A stretch of DNA of 38,724 nt from DAIOFH01 sp036745875 (GCA_036745875.1 DAIOFH010000024.1:1-38724), one strand, 5' to 3'; shown: positions 8,238 through 17,300, counted from the stretch's first letter. Notes: generated by a model from the letters alone, not told the origin. Numbers and translations: made by a program.

Positions 8238-8597
8238 ATGGCACGTTCCCTTACAGGTGTCGCCCAACATAAAAAGCGCAAGGCCGCGATGAAGAAAGCC
8301 AAAGGTTTCGTCGGCGGGCGCAGCAAATTGCGTCGTATCGCGCAGGGTGCGGTTATTCGCGCCGAAGTCTACGCTACCCACGACCGCCGCAAGAAGAAAG
8401 GCGATTTCCGCCGCCTCTGGATTACCCGCATTTCCGCCGCCGTCAAGGCTTTCGACATCAACTACAGTCGTTTCATGGAAGGCGTCATCAAGGCCGGTAT
8501 CGAACTTGACCGCAAGAGCCTTTCGGAACTTGCCATTCACGACCCCGAAGCGTTTGCCATGGTGGTCGACAAGGCCAAGGGCGCGCTTGCCAAGTAA
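8238..8597 (+). CDS. rplT: 50S ribosomal protein L20
   Basis: Ribosomal protein needed for early 50S assembly, and in several bacteria the translational repressor of this operon. At 119 aa it has the standard length. Recognisable segments are KKRKAAMKKAKGFVGGRSKL, the RR(K)KKGDFRRLWITRI block and INYSRFMEGVIKAGIELDRK. The ATG is preceded by AGGGAG at 8225-8230. It is the last gene of the block, with a strong terminator 32 nt downstream. Confidence 0.98.
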   Translation: MARSLTGVAQHKKRKAAMKKAKGFVGGRSKLRRIAQGAVIRAEVYATHDRRKKKGDFRRLWITRISAAVKAFDINYSRFMEGVIKAGIELDRKSLSELAIHDPEAFAMVVDKAKGALAK

Positions 8598-8629
8598 CAT
8601 ACGGCATGAACAGGTTTCAGTGGCATTCG

Positions 8630-8665
8630 AAAAGACAAGCCGAAAGGCTTGTCTTTTTTTGTTTT
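8630..8665 (+). terminator. Rho-independent terminator of thrS-infC-rpmI-rplT
   Basis: A perfect 12-bp stem (AAAAGACAAGCC at 8630-8641, GGCTTGTCTTTT at 8646-8657) closes on a GAAA tetraloop. It is followed by a T-rich run to 8665. This is a textbook intrinsic terminator. Confidence 0.93.
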
Positions 8666-8690
8666 GCGTATAAGATTATTTTCATAGTGA

Positions 8691-8705
8691 TTATGATTAT
8701 TAAAA
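8691..8705. promoter_or_regulatory. Imperfect operator-like site upstream of the ROK gene
   Basis: TTATGAT-T-ATTAAAA (8691-8705) matches the perfect palindrome at 9803-9817 at 12 of 14 arm positions. It lies 20 nt before the ATG of the ROK regulator, so autoregulation is plausible. The surrounding DNA is very AT-rich, so a chance match cannot be excluded. Confidence 0.4.
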
Positions 8706-8724
8706 TGATATATGGATACCTGCA

Positions 8725-9729
8725 ATGATACCAGTGACAGCAGCCAATTCGGCCAACTTTAAGCGGATCAATAGAAAAGTCATTCTCGAAGCCCTTCGCA
8801 GTCATGAACAACTTTGCGTATCCGATGTTTCGAGGATGACCAGCCTAAGCATTGCCACCTGCGCCAATACACTTCGCGAGATGGTCGAAGCGGGCGAAGC
8901 GCTTTCACTGGAGACCAGGAAATCCCATGGCGGCCGGCCCGCGCGGTTCTTTGCCTACAACTCCGACCATTTTTTGGTCGCGTCCTTCTTCCTGAAATCG
9001 GACAAGAAGGATCCGTATCTGATGTATTATCTTTGCAATGCCGACTGCGAGATCGTCGATAGCGGAACAGTGGAGAGTGCGAATATCGAGATGCGGGACA
9101 TTGAATCCACCCTCGGACAGCTGCTGGCAAAATATCCGAACATACGTTCCGCCGCCATTTCGGTGCCGGGAAGCGTCAAGAACTGCACCGTCGATTTTTG
9201 CGATATTCCTTCCTTCGCGGGCGTCAATGTTGAATATCCCATAAAAAGCGCCTACGGCCTGGAAGTCGTGGCCGACAACGACATGAATTTCGCCGCCGCA
9301 GGGTATTTTCGCCAGTGTCCGGACAGCAACATTTCAGGCCTTGCCTATATGCTTTTCCCGCGCGAGTACAGCTATATGGGCGCAGGCATAATTGCCAACG
9401 GCCTGCTGGTGCAGGGGAAGACAAACTATGCCGGGGAACTGTCGCGCATTCCTCTTGTCAAGCGGGACGAAAAAGACCTTTCGAAAGAGGCTCTCGCCCA
9501 ATATATTGCGGAAGTCGCCGTTGCAGTGACTGCCGTCATCAACCCCGATGTCATTATCCTCTCCGGTGAAATTATATCCAACGACATGCTTCCTATTATC
9601 AGGCAGGCGTGCCTCGCGTATATTCCGGCAAAACATCTTCCCGAATTCGGTTTTCGCCCTGAATACGAAAAAGACTCGCTTGCGGGAATGGTGTCTTTGG
9701 CCTTGGATAAGGCCATGTCCGCTGTGTGA
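8725..9729 (+). CDS. ROK-family transcriptional regulator (degenerate sugar-kinase fold)
   Basis: A 334-aa NagC/Mlc/XylR-like protein. Residues ~10-65 form a winged helix-turn-helix (INRKVILEALRSHEQLCVSDVSRMT...GRPARFF). The rest is an actin/hexokinase-like ROK fold, with VVADNDMNFAAAGYF, GAGIIANGLLVQG and NYAGELSRIP. The ROK catalytic and metal-binding signatures (ExGH and CxCGxxGCxE) are not present; the corresponding segment reads GELSRIP. It should therefore bind a ligand rather than phosphorylate it. No strong Shine-Dalgarno sequence precedes the ATG, only GGA at 8714-8716. It sits in a small island after the ribosomal terminator and probably controls the two genes downstream. The regulator class is clear; its ligand is unknown. 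Confidence 0.85.
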   Translation: MIPVTAANSANFKRINRKVILEALRSHEQLCVSDVSRMTSLSIATCANTLREMVEAGEALSLETRKSHGGRPARFFAYNSDHFLVASFFLKSDKKDPYLMYYLCNADCEIVDSGTVESANIEMRDIESTLGQLLAKYPNIRSAAISVPGSVKNCTVDFCDIPSFAGVNVEYPIKSAYGLEVVADNDMNFAAAGYFRQCPDSNISGLAYMLFPREYSYMGAGIIANGLLVQGKTNYAGELSRIPLVKRDEKDLSKEALAQYIAEVAVAVTAVINPDVIILSGEIISNDMLPIIRQACLAYIPAKHLPEFGFRPEYEKDSLAGMVSLALDKAMSAV

Positions 9730-9775
9730 CCTCTCGCTTTGTTCCCCCTCAACGAATGATTTAAAAAGAAATCCA

Positions 9776-9803
9776 TTGACAAAGCGAATGTTAGTGTTAT
9801 ACT
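9776..9803 (+). promoter_or_regulatory. Near-consensus sigma-70 promoter of the VOC/binding-protein operon
   Basis: TTGACA (9776-9781), a 16-nt spacer, then TATACT (9798-9803). This is one of the strongest promoter matches in the window. It gives a leader of roughly 95 nt before the ATG at 9908. Confidence 0.75.
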
Positions 9804-9817
9804 TATGATAATCATAA
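9803..9817. promoter_or_regulatory. Operator palindrome overlapping the -10 box
   Basis: TTATGAT-A-ATCATAA is a perfect 7-bp inverted repeat with one central base. It begins on the last base of the -10 hexamer and covers the expected transcription start. This is the classic placement for a repressor that blocks open-complex formation. The upstream ROK protein is the likely binder because a related site lies before its own gene. Confidence 0.65.
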
Positions 9818-9907
9818 TGATAAGAGGAGTATTTAATCGTACGGTTTTATTACGGATTTCACCTTAACTCCCAAAGTATCAAGGAAATAAAAGAAAAGGA
9901 GAATGCG

Positions 9908-10318
9908 ATGATACTCGAGCATATTGCAGTATGGACCAGGAATCTCGAAGCATTAAAGAATTTCTACATCAAATACCTCAATGCCGTCGCCAATGAAAAA
10001 TATTCTTCCACCCATGATTTTAACCAGGAATTCGAATCCTACTTCCTTTCTTTCAAAGGCGATTGTCGGTTGGAACTGATGCAAATGGCGACAATTCCGG
10101 AAGGCGACAGCGCCAATGGAAACGAAACCATCGGCCTGACGCATTTTTCTTTCGCCATGGATTCGCGCGATGCGCTGGACAGCTTGGCGCGTCGGCTGGA
10201 GGCTGACGGATTCCGTCTCACAGGCAAGCCACGCCTGACGGGCGACGGGTTTTATGAAGCCTGCGTGTTGGATCCTGATGGAAACAGGGTGGAATTTGCC
10301 GTTGTCCCGGAAGCGTGA
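9908..10318 (+). CDS. VOC-fold (glyoxalase/bleomycin-resistance/dioxygenase) protein
   Basis: A single-domain vicinal-oxygen-chelate protein of 136 aa with two beta-alpha-beta-beta-beta modules. The expected metal ligands are visible: His5 (MILEHIAVWT), Glu in RLELMQ, His in GLTHFSF and Glu in NRVEFAV. The segment DPDGNRVEF is the usual C-terminal signature. AAAAGGAG lies just upstream of the ATG. The next gene, a sugar-binding protein, follows after 36 nt, so the two are probably cotranscribed. The substrate is unknown; the family includes lactoylglutathione lyases, epimerases and dioxygenases. A role in handling a sugar-derived or reactive carbonyl compound would fit, but that is inference. 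Confidence 0.85.
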   Translation: MILEHIAVWTRNLEALKNFYIKYLNAVANEKYSSTHDFNQEFESYFLSFKGDCRLELMQMATIPEGDSANGNETIGLTHFSFAMDSRDALDSLARRLEADGFRLTGKPRLTGDGFYEACVLDPDGNRVEFAVVPEA

Positions 10319-10354
10319 CGTTTTGCTACGGTTTTTTCCAATGGAGGACATATC

Positions 10355-11347
10355 ATGAAGATGACTAAGACGATGTTTATGGCCTTTTTGCTCGCATGCG
10401 CTATCGGCACGGGTTCTGTCAATGGCGCCGAACAGAAAAAAACGATTCGCGTGGCTGTTTCCGTCTACAGCAGGGCATCAGCCTTTGTCAGGCAATGGAT
10501 CAGCGACCTGAAACAGCATCCCGCCGTCCTTGACGGCAGGGTGAAATTGTATGTCTTCGATTCGGCCGGAATGCATGCAAACCAGCATATGCATTTTGAA
10601 AACATCACAGTGATGGGACATGACGCAGTTATTGTCGTGGCGAACGACATGTACGCCAGCAGGAGCCTGGTGGACCTGCTGGCCGGAACGGGGATTCCGG
10701 TGGTCGCCTCCTGCGCCCAGACCAGCGCCGAAGGACTGGAAGCCTTTATCGGTCCGGATGATGTCCAGGCCGGATACCTGACCGCCATGGCTGTGGCGGA
10801 TGAGCTTGACGGCCGCGGCAACGTGGTTGTTCTCCGTGGCCCGATGGAACAGGGAGCCACGCAGCTTCGCGACGTTGGGATAGCCAACGCGCTCGAAAAT
10901 TATCCGCAGATTCGGGAGATTCGGAGCGTCCCGGCATACTGGTCAAAAGCCGCCGCCAGGCAGGTTATCCGCGACCTTATCGACCGTAATCTTCAGATTG
11001 ACGGTATCATTGCGCAGAACGATGAAATGGCGCTCGGCGCGATTGCGGAACTGAAGCGCCATAATGTGGCTTCAATACCCGTGGCATCAATAGACGGCAT
11101 CCAGGAGGCGGTGGACGCGGTGCGGCGGGGCGAACTGCTCCAGACTCTGAGGCAGGACAGCACCCTGGAGGCTCAGGGGGCGATGGATCTGGCGCTACGG
11201 ACGGTAATTGGTCCCGAATACATGCCTGAATCTTCGGCATGGTCGGAGGAATTGCTTGAACAGTGGGAAAAAGGCGCGCCGGGGAATTACCTCGTGCCGT
11301 GGGAAGTCATCACCGCGACAAAGACGGAAGAAGTGGCGCAGAAATAA
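10355..11347 (+). CDS. Periplasmic sugar-binding protein (RbsB/LacI-like, type I)
   Basis: A 330-aa exported solute-binding protein. A signal peptide (residues ~1-24, ending SVNGAEQ) precedes a type I periplasmic-binding fold. Recognisable blocks are GTGIPVVASC, ALENYPQIREIR, the family motif AQNDEMALGAI and VASIDGIQEAVDAVRRGELLQTL. A LLAC tetrapeptide inside the hydrophobic core is a poor lipobox, so ordinary cleavage is preferred. GGAGGA precedes the ATG. No ABC permease or ATPase is adjacent, so it either works with a distant transporter or acts as a sensor. The ROK regulator, VOC protein and this protein look like a ligand-responsive unit. Confidence 0.9.
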   Translation: MKMTKTMFMAFLLACAIGTGSVNGAEQKKTIRVAVSVYSRASAFVRQWISDLKQHPAVLDGRVKLYVFDSAGMHANQHMHFENITVMGHDAVIVVANDMYASRSLVDLLAGTGIPVVASCAQTSAEGLEAFIGPDDVQAGYLTAMAVADELDGRGNVVVLRGPMEQGATQLRDVGIANALENYPQIREIRSVPAYWSKAAARQVIRDLIDRNLQIDGIIAQNDEMALGAIAELKRHNVASIPVASIDGIQEAVDAVRRGELLQTLRQDSTLEAQGAMDLALRTVIGPEYMPESSAWSEELLEQWEKGAPGNYLVPWEVITATKTEEVAQK

Positions 11348-11374
11348 GGGCGACTCTATTCGTGTTGCTTTCGG

Positions 11375-11439
11375 TTTACTCCCTTTCACCCTAACCCTCT
11401 TTGCCATATGTGGTGATGGTTAGAGTGAGAGGGAGTAAA
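11375..11439. repeat. Long imperfect hairpin between convergent genes
   Basis: Two 22-nt arms (11375-11396 and 11418-11439) pair at all but two positions, one of them a possible G-T wobble. The loop is 21 nt. It lies between the stop codons of the binding protein (plus strand) and a kinase (minus strand), where a two-way terminator is expected. There is no U-run on either side, so it may instead be a repetitive palindrome that stabilises 3' ends. Confidence 0.6.
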
Positions 11440-11495
11440 TCAGCTATAACGACTCAATATCGTGATCCATTCTACGGTACGCTTTCCTCAGCCAT

Positions 11496-12854
11496 TCAAT
11501 CATCATTCAGATGAATCTCGGGCCAACTTTTCATTTTTTCTTTCAGTATTCCCGCCGCCGTCGCCGCGAGGCTCCTGTAGACAGTTCCCTGGAACCGTTC
11601 GCCTTCGAGGATGTGATTGAGTTCCAACTTGGCCCGGTCATAGTTGCGCTGCGAGGGGAATCGGCCGGCGATCATGCAGAGACGCAACGCCTCATTCCAG
11701 GTATCGCACATTTCGCGCTGCAGGCTAAAGGAATATTCCCCCGTGGCGGGGATGGCGTGCGCGTGGCCGCCGGCAGGCGGCCTCGGGCCCGCCAGCTCTT
11801 CCCAATGCAGAAGGGAATAGCCAAGCAGGATGAGGATAAATGCTACAGAAGCCATCAGGAGGGCATTGAGCCGCTTCATGGCGACGAAGGTGTCGGCCTT
11901 GACGCGGATAAGCGTGGTGCTGGAGGTGCGGGAAAATCCCTTGTTGATGTTTCTATGTGTGGAGATTTTTGTCGCCATAGGCGATTTGCCGCTAGCCAGG
12001 CGCTCGAAATCCTTTTTCAATTCGCCAAAGCTTTGATAGCGGTCCTCAGCCGACCTGGACATCATCTTGACGAGGACCGAGGAAAAGCCGCGCCCTGCTT
12101 TCCGGGAAACGCGCCAGGCTGGTATGGCTGTTTCGAAAAGGCGGTGCTTCAGGACGTCGGAGACGGTTTTTCCTGTGAATGGCTTTATGCCGGTGACCGC
12201 CTCGTAAAGGCTCGCCCCCAGGGAACACTGGTCGGCGCGCCAGTCTATCTTGCCGCCTTCAAGCTGTTCCGGCGCCATGTAATAGGGCGTTCCGACGGCT
12301 CGGCGGGACATTTCCGCCATGCCGGGACTGTCCGCGAGTATGGCCAGGCCGAAGTCGGTGAGTTTGACTCTGCCGTCCTTGCATATCATGATGTTTGCCG
12401 GTTTGACGTCGCGGTGGATGACGTTGTGCGTAGCCGCATGTTCCAGCGCGAGTATTACCTGGTGGCCGATGGCGAGGACGCGCTTTTCGTCAAGCGGAGC
12501 CTCGCGCTCGATAAGCGCGGCCAGCGTCTCGCCGTCTATGTACTCCATCGTAAGAAAATAACGCGAATCCACCTCGCCGAAATCTATTGCCGTGACGATA
12601 TTCGGGTGGTTCAGGCGGGCATATGCCCTGGCTTCCCTGATGAAGCGGTCGACGACAGTCGGTTCATCCGCGAGGGCGGGGGAGAGAATCTTCAACGCCA
12701 CCGGCCGGGCCATGGACAACTGTTCGGCCAGATATACGGACGACATGGTGCCGTGCCCGAGGATGCGGATCATCCGGTAGCTGTCCTCGAGGCTGATTTT
12801 GCCTTTGGTGGACTTGTTGATGATGGGCTGGTTTTTGTCAGTTGGCGACGTCAT
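11496..12854 (-). CDS. Membrane-anchored Hanks-type Ser/Thr protein kinase
   Basis: A 452-aa kinase. The kinase domain covers residues ~25-290, with the ATP lysine K55 (VALKIL), catalytic loop HRDVKPAN (D149), DFG at 167-169 and APEQ at 194-197. The glycine loop reads GHGTMSSV, with serine where the third glycine normally sits. A basic linker (290-328) leads to one transmembrane helix (~331-349). A ~100-residue extracytoplasmic tail with a proline/glycine/histidine start has no domain I recognise. The start ATG overlaps the stop of waaA by four bases (ATGA), so the two are translationally coupled. This suggests a role linked to envelope or LPS status, which is inference. Confidence 0.93.
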   Translation of the reverse strand: MTSPTDKNQPIINKSTKGKISLEDSYRMIRILGHGTMSSVYLAEQLSMARPVALKILSPALADEPTVVDRFIREARAYARLNHPNIVTAIDFGEVDSRYFLTMEYIDGETLAALIEREAPLDEKRVLAIGHQVILALEHAATHNVIHRDVKPANIMICKDGRVKLTDFGLAILADSPGMAEMSRRAVGTPYYMAPEQLEGGKIDWRADQCSLGASLYEAVTGIKPFTGKTVSDVLKHRLFETAIPAWRVSRKAGRGFSSVLVKMMSRSAEDRYQSFGELKKDFERLASGKSPMATKISTHRNINKGFSRTSSTTLIRVKADTFVAMKRLNALLMASVAFILILLGYSLLHWEELAGPRPPAGGHAHAIPATGEYSFSLQREMCDTWNEALRLCMIAGRFPSQRNYDRAKLELNHILEGERFQGTVYRSLAATAAGILKEKMKSWPEIHLNDD

Positions 12855-14242
12855 ATCAGGTAATCTTCTTCAAACTCCTCTTCAAATTCCTTTTCCCTGG
12901 TCTGCCGCATAATCCTGGAGGCGATGTCGTCGAGGCGCTTGATGATCCTGCTTACCGCCCCGCGCTGCGAAAGAAGGACTTCCCTCGCCCTGGCGCCCAT
13001 GTCTGCGGCTTTTTGCGGGTCGCCACAAAGATCGGCAAGCGCGCTGGCCAGTTCATCCTTGTCTTTGACGACGGTAATGCATTGGTTATTGCGGAGAAGC
13101 TCCGCAGGCTCGGAAAAATTCCACAGGTTGGGGCCGACGACAGTCGCTTTCCCGAGGCCGCATGGCTCCATGAAATTCTGCCCGCCGCGATTGGTGAGGG
13201 TGCCGCCGACAAACACCACATCCGCGGCTGTGTAAATTTTGGCCAACTCGCCCATGGTGTCGCCGAGGATTATATCGGCGTCAATGTCGTTGACATCGTC
13301 GGTCCCGGCTTCCGGCTCCGGCAGGCTGCTGCGGCGCACCACCTTGGCATAGCGTTTTGCCAGGGTTTCCACTTTATCGAGCCTTTCCGGGTGGCGCGGC
13401 ACAATAATCAAACGCGGTTTTTCGCCTTGCGCGGTCAGGGACTGCCAGGCGTCCAGGACGTTCTTTTCCTCGTTCGGGTGCGTGCTGCCCGCAACGAGGA
13501 TTTTCCTGCCGCCTTCCGGTGGACAACCGAAGATGCGGCGGTAGCGCCTTCCAGCCCACACGTCGACCTCTTCGGGGATGGAGTCGTATTTGATCGAGCC
13601 AAGGACTTCGATGCGTTCCGGCGGGACGCCGATTGTTTCCAGGCGCTTTTTGTACTGTTCGGTTTGGGCATACCATTCCTGGACAGCTTCCGCCATGTTT
13701 TTGGCGATGGAGGGAATCTTGGCAAGGCGTTTCACCGAGCGCTCGGTAATGCGGGCGTTCGCCACCGCGACCGGGATCTGGCGCTTTTTCGCTTCGGCCA
13801 GGAAGTTCGGCCAGATTTCCAGTTCCATGAGAACGATGAGCGTCGGACGGATGCGCTTAAAGGCCTTCTCCACCATCCAGGAAAAATCCAGGGGATAATA
13901 GGAAACACATTCCGCGCCATAAAGGTCGGTCGCGACTTTTCGTCCCGTCGCCGTCGTAGTGGTGACGCGAGCCTCCCACAGGGGGTTGTCCGCCATGAAC
14001 TTCCGGATCAGGTCCCTTGACGCATTGACTTCCCCGACGCTGACTGCGTGGACCCAGAGGCAGGGCGGTTCATAATGCGGGTCGCCCCTCACTATCACCC
14101 TGGTCACCGCTCCCTTGAAGCGATCGGGTATTTCTCCCGTCTTTTCCGTGGTGGAGGGGCCGTATTTATTGGTGATGAAACGATGCCACAGATAATGCGG
14201 CCCGATGGTGAATGAGTATGCTAGATCAATCAGGTTCGCCAT
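12851..14242 (-). CDS. waaA: 3-deoxy-D-manno-octulosonic acid transferase (Kdo transferase)
   Basis: Transfers Kdo from CMP-Kdo to lipid A precursors at the inner membrane, an essential LPS step. At 463 aa it is a GT-B enzyme. The N-terminal domain has LWVHAVSVGEVNAS, with the family's conserved glutamate in SVGE. It continues with TTTTATGRKVA, LIVLMELEIWPNFLAEAKK and VAVANARITERS. The C-terminal nucleotide-binding half has LVAGSTHPNEEKNVLDAW, IIVPRHPERL and FVGGTLTNRGGQNFMEPC. An acidic C-terminal tail (REKEFEEEFEEDYLI) extends beyond the usual ~420 residues. The Shine-Dalgarno sequence is weak. It lies downstream of secA and overlaps the following kinase by 4 nt. Confidence 0.96.
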   Translation of the reverse strand: MANLIDLAYSFTIGPHYLWHRFITNKYGPSTTEKTGEIPDRFKGAVTRVIVRGDPHYEPPCLWVHAVSVGEVNASRDLIRKFMADNPLWEARVTTTTATGRKVATDLYGAECVSYYPLDFSWMVEKAFKRIRPTLIVLMELEIWPNFLAEAKKRQIPVAVANARITERSVKRLAKIPSIAKNMAEAVQEWYAQTEQYKKRLETIGVPPERIEVLGSIKYDSIPEEVDVWAGRRYRRIFGCPPEGGRKILVAGSTHPNEEKNVLDAWQSLTAQGEKPRLIIVPRHPERLDKVETLAKRYAKVVRRSSLPEPEAGTDDVNDIDADIILGDTMGELAKIYTAADVVFVGGTLTNRGGQNFMEPCGLGKATVVGPNLWNFSEPAELLRNNQCITVVKDKDELASALADLCGDPQKAADMGARAREVLLSQRGAVSRIIKRLDDIASRIMRQTREKEFEEEFEEDYLI

Positions 14243-14275
14243 GATATACCGATAATAAATCCATATTTATAAACC

Positions 14276-14302
14276 ATTCGCCAGTAATTATATCTGGCGA
14301 AT
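14276..14302 (-). terminator. Hairpin after secA, possible weak terminator
   Basis: A perfect 9-bp stem (ATTCGCCAG at 14276-14284, CTGGCGAAT at 14294-14302) with a 9-nt AT-rich loop lies just past the secA stop on the minus strand. The following bases (GGTTTATAAAT) are only moderately U-rich. It could be a weak terminator or an mRNA-processing hairpin between secA and waaA. Confidence 0.45.
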
Positions 14303-14314
14303 TCCGAAAATGCC

Positions 14315-17300
14315 TTATTTGCGGCCGTGGCATTTTTTATATTTTTTGCCGCTGCCGCAGGGGCAGGGATCGTTCGGTCCTACCTTGGGATTCGTATTGC
14401 GGATCGGCTCGCGGTGGCGTTCGCCGGCATTGGCGCCTGTTTCGTTCGCTTCCTGGGCATAGGTGTCGAAGTCCTGCTGCACCGCCTGTTGGACTTGCAC
14501 CTGCTGTTGCACCTGCATCTGCTCCGCCGGGTTGACGCGCATCGCCAGTTGCGCCACTTCGTTTTCAAAGTTTTCCCACATTTCGCCGAACATTTCGAAG
14601 CCTTCGATCTTGTAGCGGATTTTCGGGTCCTGCTGGGCGAAGCTCCTAAGGTGGATGGCATCCTTCAACAGGTCCATGGCATAGAGGTGGTCCATCCACT
14701 TGCGATCGACCGTTTCGAGAAGGATGAGCTTTTCGATGACATGCATGGTCTCTTCGCCGATGCGTTCCTCTTTGGCTGTGTAGGCTTTTTCCAGAAGGTC
14801 GGTAAAGTATCCGGCCGTGGCTTCCTCCGCGCCGGAGACGCCGGCGAGGCGCTTGATTTCCTCCGGATCGGCCTGGATGGTGAAGGTATCGGCCATGGTA
14901 TCGGCTAGAGCGCCCAGATCCCATTCGGCAGCTGTGAGGGCAAGCTCCTTGTCCACCAGGCGCGAAATGAAATTGCCGGAGTATTCCATGATGGAATCCC
15001 TGAGGTTCTCGCCTTCCACCCACTGCTGGCGGCGGCCGTATACGATCAGGCGCTGTTCGTTCATGACCTGGTCGTATTCGAGGAGATTTTTACGGATTTC
15101 GAAGTTGCGTTCCTCGACCTTGCGCTGTGCGTTTTCGACAGTCTTTGTCACCATCTTGGATTCGATCGGCACGCCGTCCTTGAGGCCGGCCCATTGCATA
15201 AAGCGCTTCACCTTGTCGGCGGCGAACATGCGCATTGTGTCGTCTTCGAGGGAGAGGAAGAACCGGCTCGAACCCGGATCGCCCTGACGGCCGGAACGGC
15301 CGCGCAACTGGTTGTCGATACGCCGCGCTTCGTGGCGTTCGGTGCCGACGATATGCAGGCCGCCGAGACCGGCGACATTGTCGATGAGGCGCGGGCCGAC
15401 GATGCCGACCTCCCTCCAGAAACGCTTCAGTTCCTTTTCCCATTCGTCAATTGACTTGTCCTTGAACGGCACGTCCTTGACCGGGCTTTCTGGATACCTG
15501 AGATAATGTTCCACCCACTTTTCTACAAGCAGGGGGCGCAGTTCTTCGTCCGACATTTCCGCGGTGACGCCCTTTTTGGGGGCGAGCCCGTTCTTGACCC
15601 AGTGGTCGAGAAGCTCCGCCCGGGTGAAGGATCCGAGCTTGATGTCGGTACCGCGGCCTGCCATGTTGGTGGCGACGGTGACTGAACCCATTTTGCCCGC
15701 ATCGGCGACGATCATCGCTTCCCTGGCGTGGTTTTTAGCGTTCAGCACTTCATGGGGAATGCCACGGCGTTTGAGGAGCTCCGCAAGCACTTCGGAACGT
15801 TCGATCGAAACGGTACCGATGAGTATCGGCTGCCCTAGGGCATGGACTTCGGCGACATGCTCGATGATTGCCTGGTATTTTTCCTTGAGGGTGCCGTAGA
15901 CGAGGTCCGGATAGTTGATGCGGCGCAGGGGGCGGTTCGTCGGGATGGCGATGACGCCTAGGCCGTAGATCTTGTCGAATTCCTTTGCTTCCGTCATGGC
16001 GGTGCCGGTCATGCCTGCCAGCCGGTCGTAGAGGCGGAAGAAATTCTGGTAGGTGATGGTGGCGACTGTCTGCGACTCTTCCTTGATCGCCAGGTGCTCC
16101 TTGGCTTCGACAGCCTGGTGCAGGCCGTCGGACCAGCGCCGGCCTTCCATGACGCGACCGGTGAATTCGTCGACAATAAATACCTCGCCGTCCTTGACGA
16201 TATAGTGGTGGTCCTTTTTGTAGAGGCTATGGGCTCGGAGCGCATTGTCGATGTAATGCGGCATGTCAAGGTTTTCGCCGGAGTAGATGTCCTGCATGTC
16301 CAGAAGGCGCAGTGCCTGGTGCATGCCGCGCTCGGTGAGTTTGGCCGAGTGGTCGCGTTCGGAATAGACGAAATCCCAATTTTCCTCGGCGCGCATTCTC
16401 GCTTCTTCGCGTTGTGCTCCCTGTTTCATGATTTCGGTGATCTTGTCCTCCACCGCGTTCATTTCGCCGCCCTTGAGTTTTCTGGCGACGCGGTCGGCGA
16501 GATAATACTTGTCGACCGTCTGGTGGGTGGAGCCGGAGATGATCAGCGGGGTACGCGCCTCGTCGATGAGGACGGAGTCGACTTCGTCGACGACGGCGTA
16601 AAAACGGTCGGCCTGGACTTGGTCCTCGGCCCGGACTTTCAAATTGTCCCTGAGGTAGTCGAAGCCGAATTCAGAATTGGTGCCGTAGACGATGTCGCCG
16701 CGGTAGATCGGGTAGCGTTCCGGCGAGTTCATGCCGGACTGGATGGCGCCGACGGTCATGCCGAGGAAGGAGAACAGCGGCTTGTTGTAATCGGCGTCGC
16801 GCTGGGCAAGATAGTCATTGACGGTGACGACATGGACGCCTCTCGCCACGGGGATGATCATTTCGGGATTGCGGAATTCCAGGTCGCCCTCATCGGGGAC
16901 CAGCTTTTCCATGAGTTCCCATGCATCCTTGCCGTTTTCGTCACGGAACCGGCCGTAGGGGATGAAACGCCATCGGCTACTGTCTTCGCCCTGGTATTGC
17001 TTCGCCAGTTCGATCCAGGCGTCGCAGGGCCTGAGAGCGTTCAGGTAGCTCGGGAGCGTGGCGACGAGGGTTTTGCCTTCGCCGGTGACCATTTCGGCGA
17101 TTTTGCCTTCGTGGAGGACGATGCCGCCGAGGACCTGGACGTCGAAGTGGGCGAAGAGCGGGATTTTGCCTTCGACGGGTTTGTAGATGAATTTGCCATT
17201 CTGCATGGATATTTCGTCATACTTGGCGTCGATCATCTTGCCTTCGCCGAGGGTGCGGTGGGACGCCTCCCTGGCTGCCGCGAACGCTTCCGGGAGGAGG

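Noticed and set aside
10355..10450. Lipoprotein signal on the sugar-binding protein (LLAC).
   Set aside because: The residue before the lipobox alanine is a poor fit and the cysteine sits in the middle of the hydrophobic core; ordinary signal cleavage after VNGA is more likely.
12842..14020. Long plus-strand open frame opposite waaA.
   Set aside because: It is the shadow of a well-supported gene, with low-complexity composition and no family resemblance. Similar shadows lie opposite secA (16094-17545) and aspS (29755-30759).
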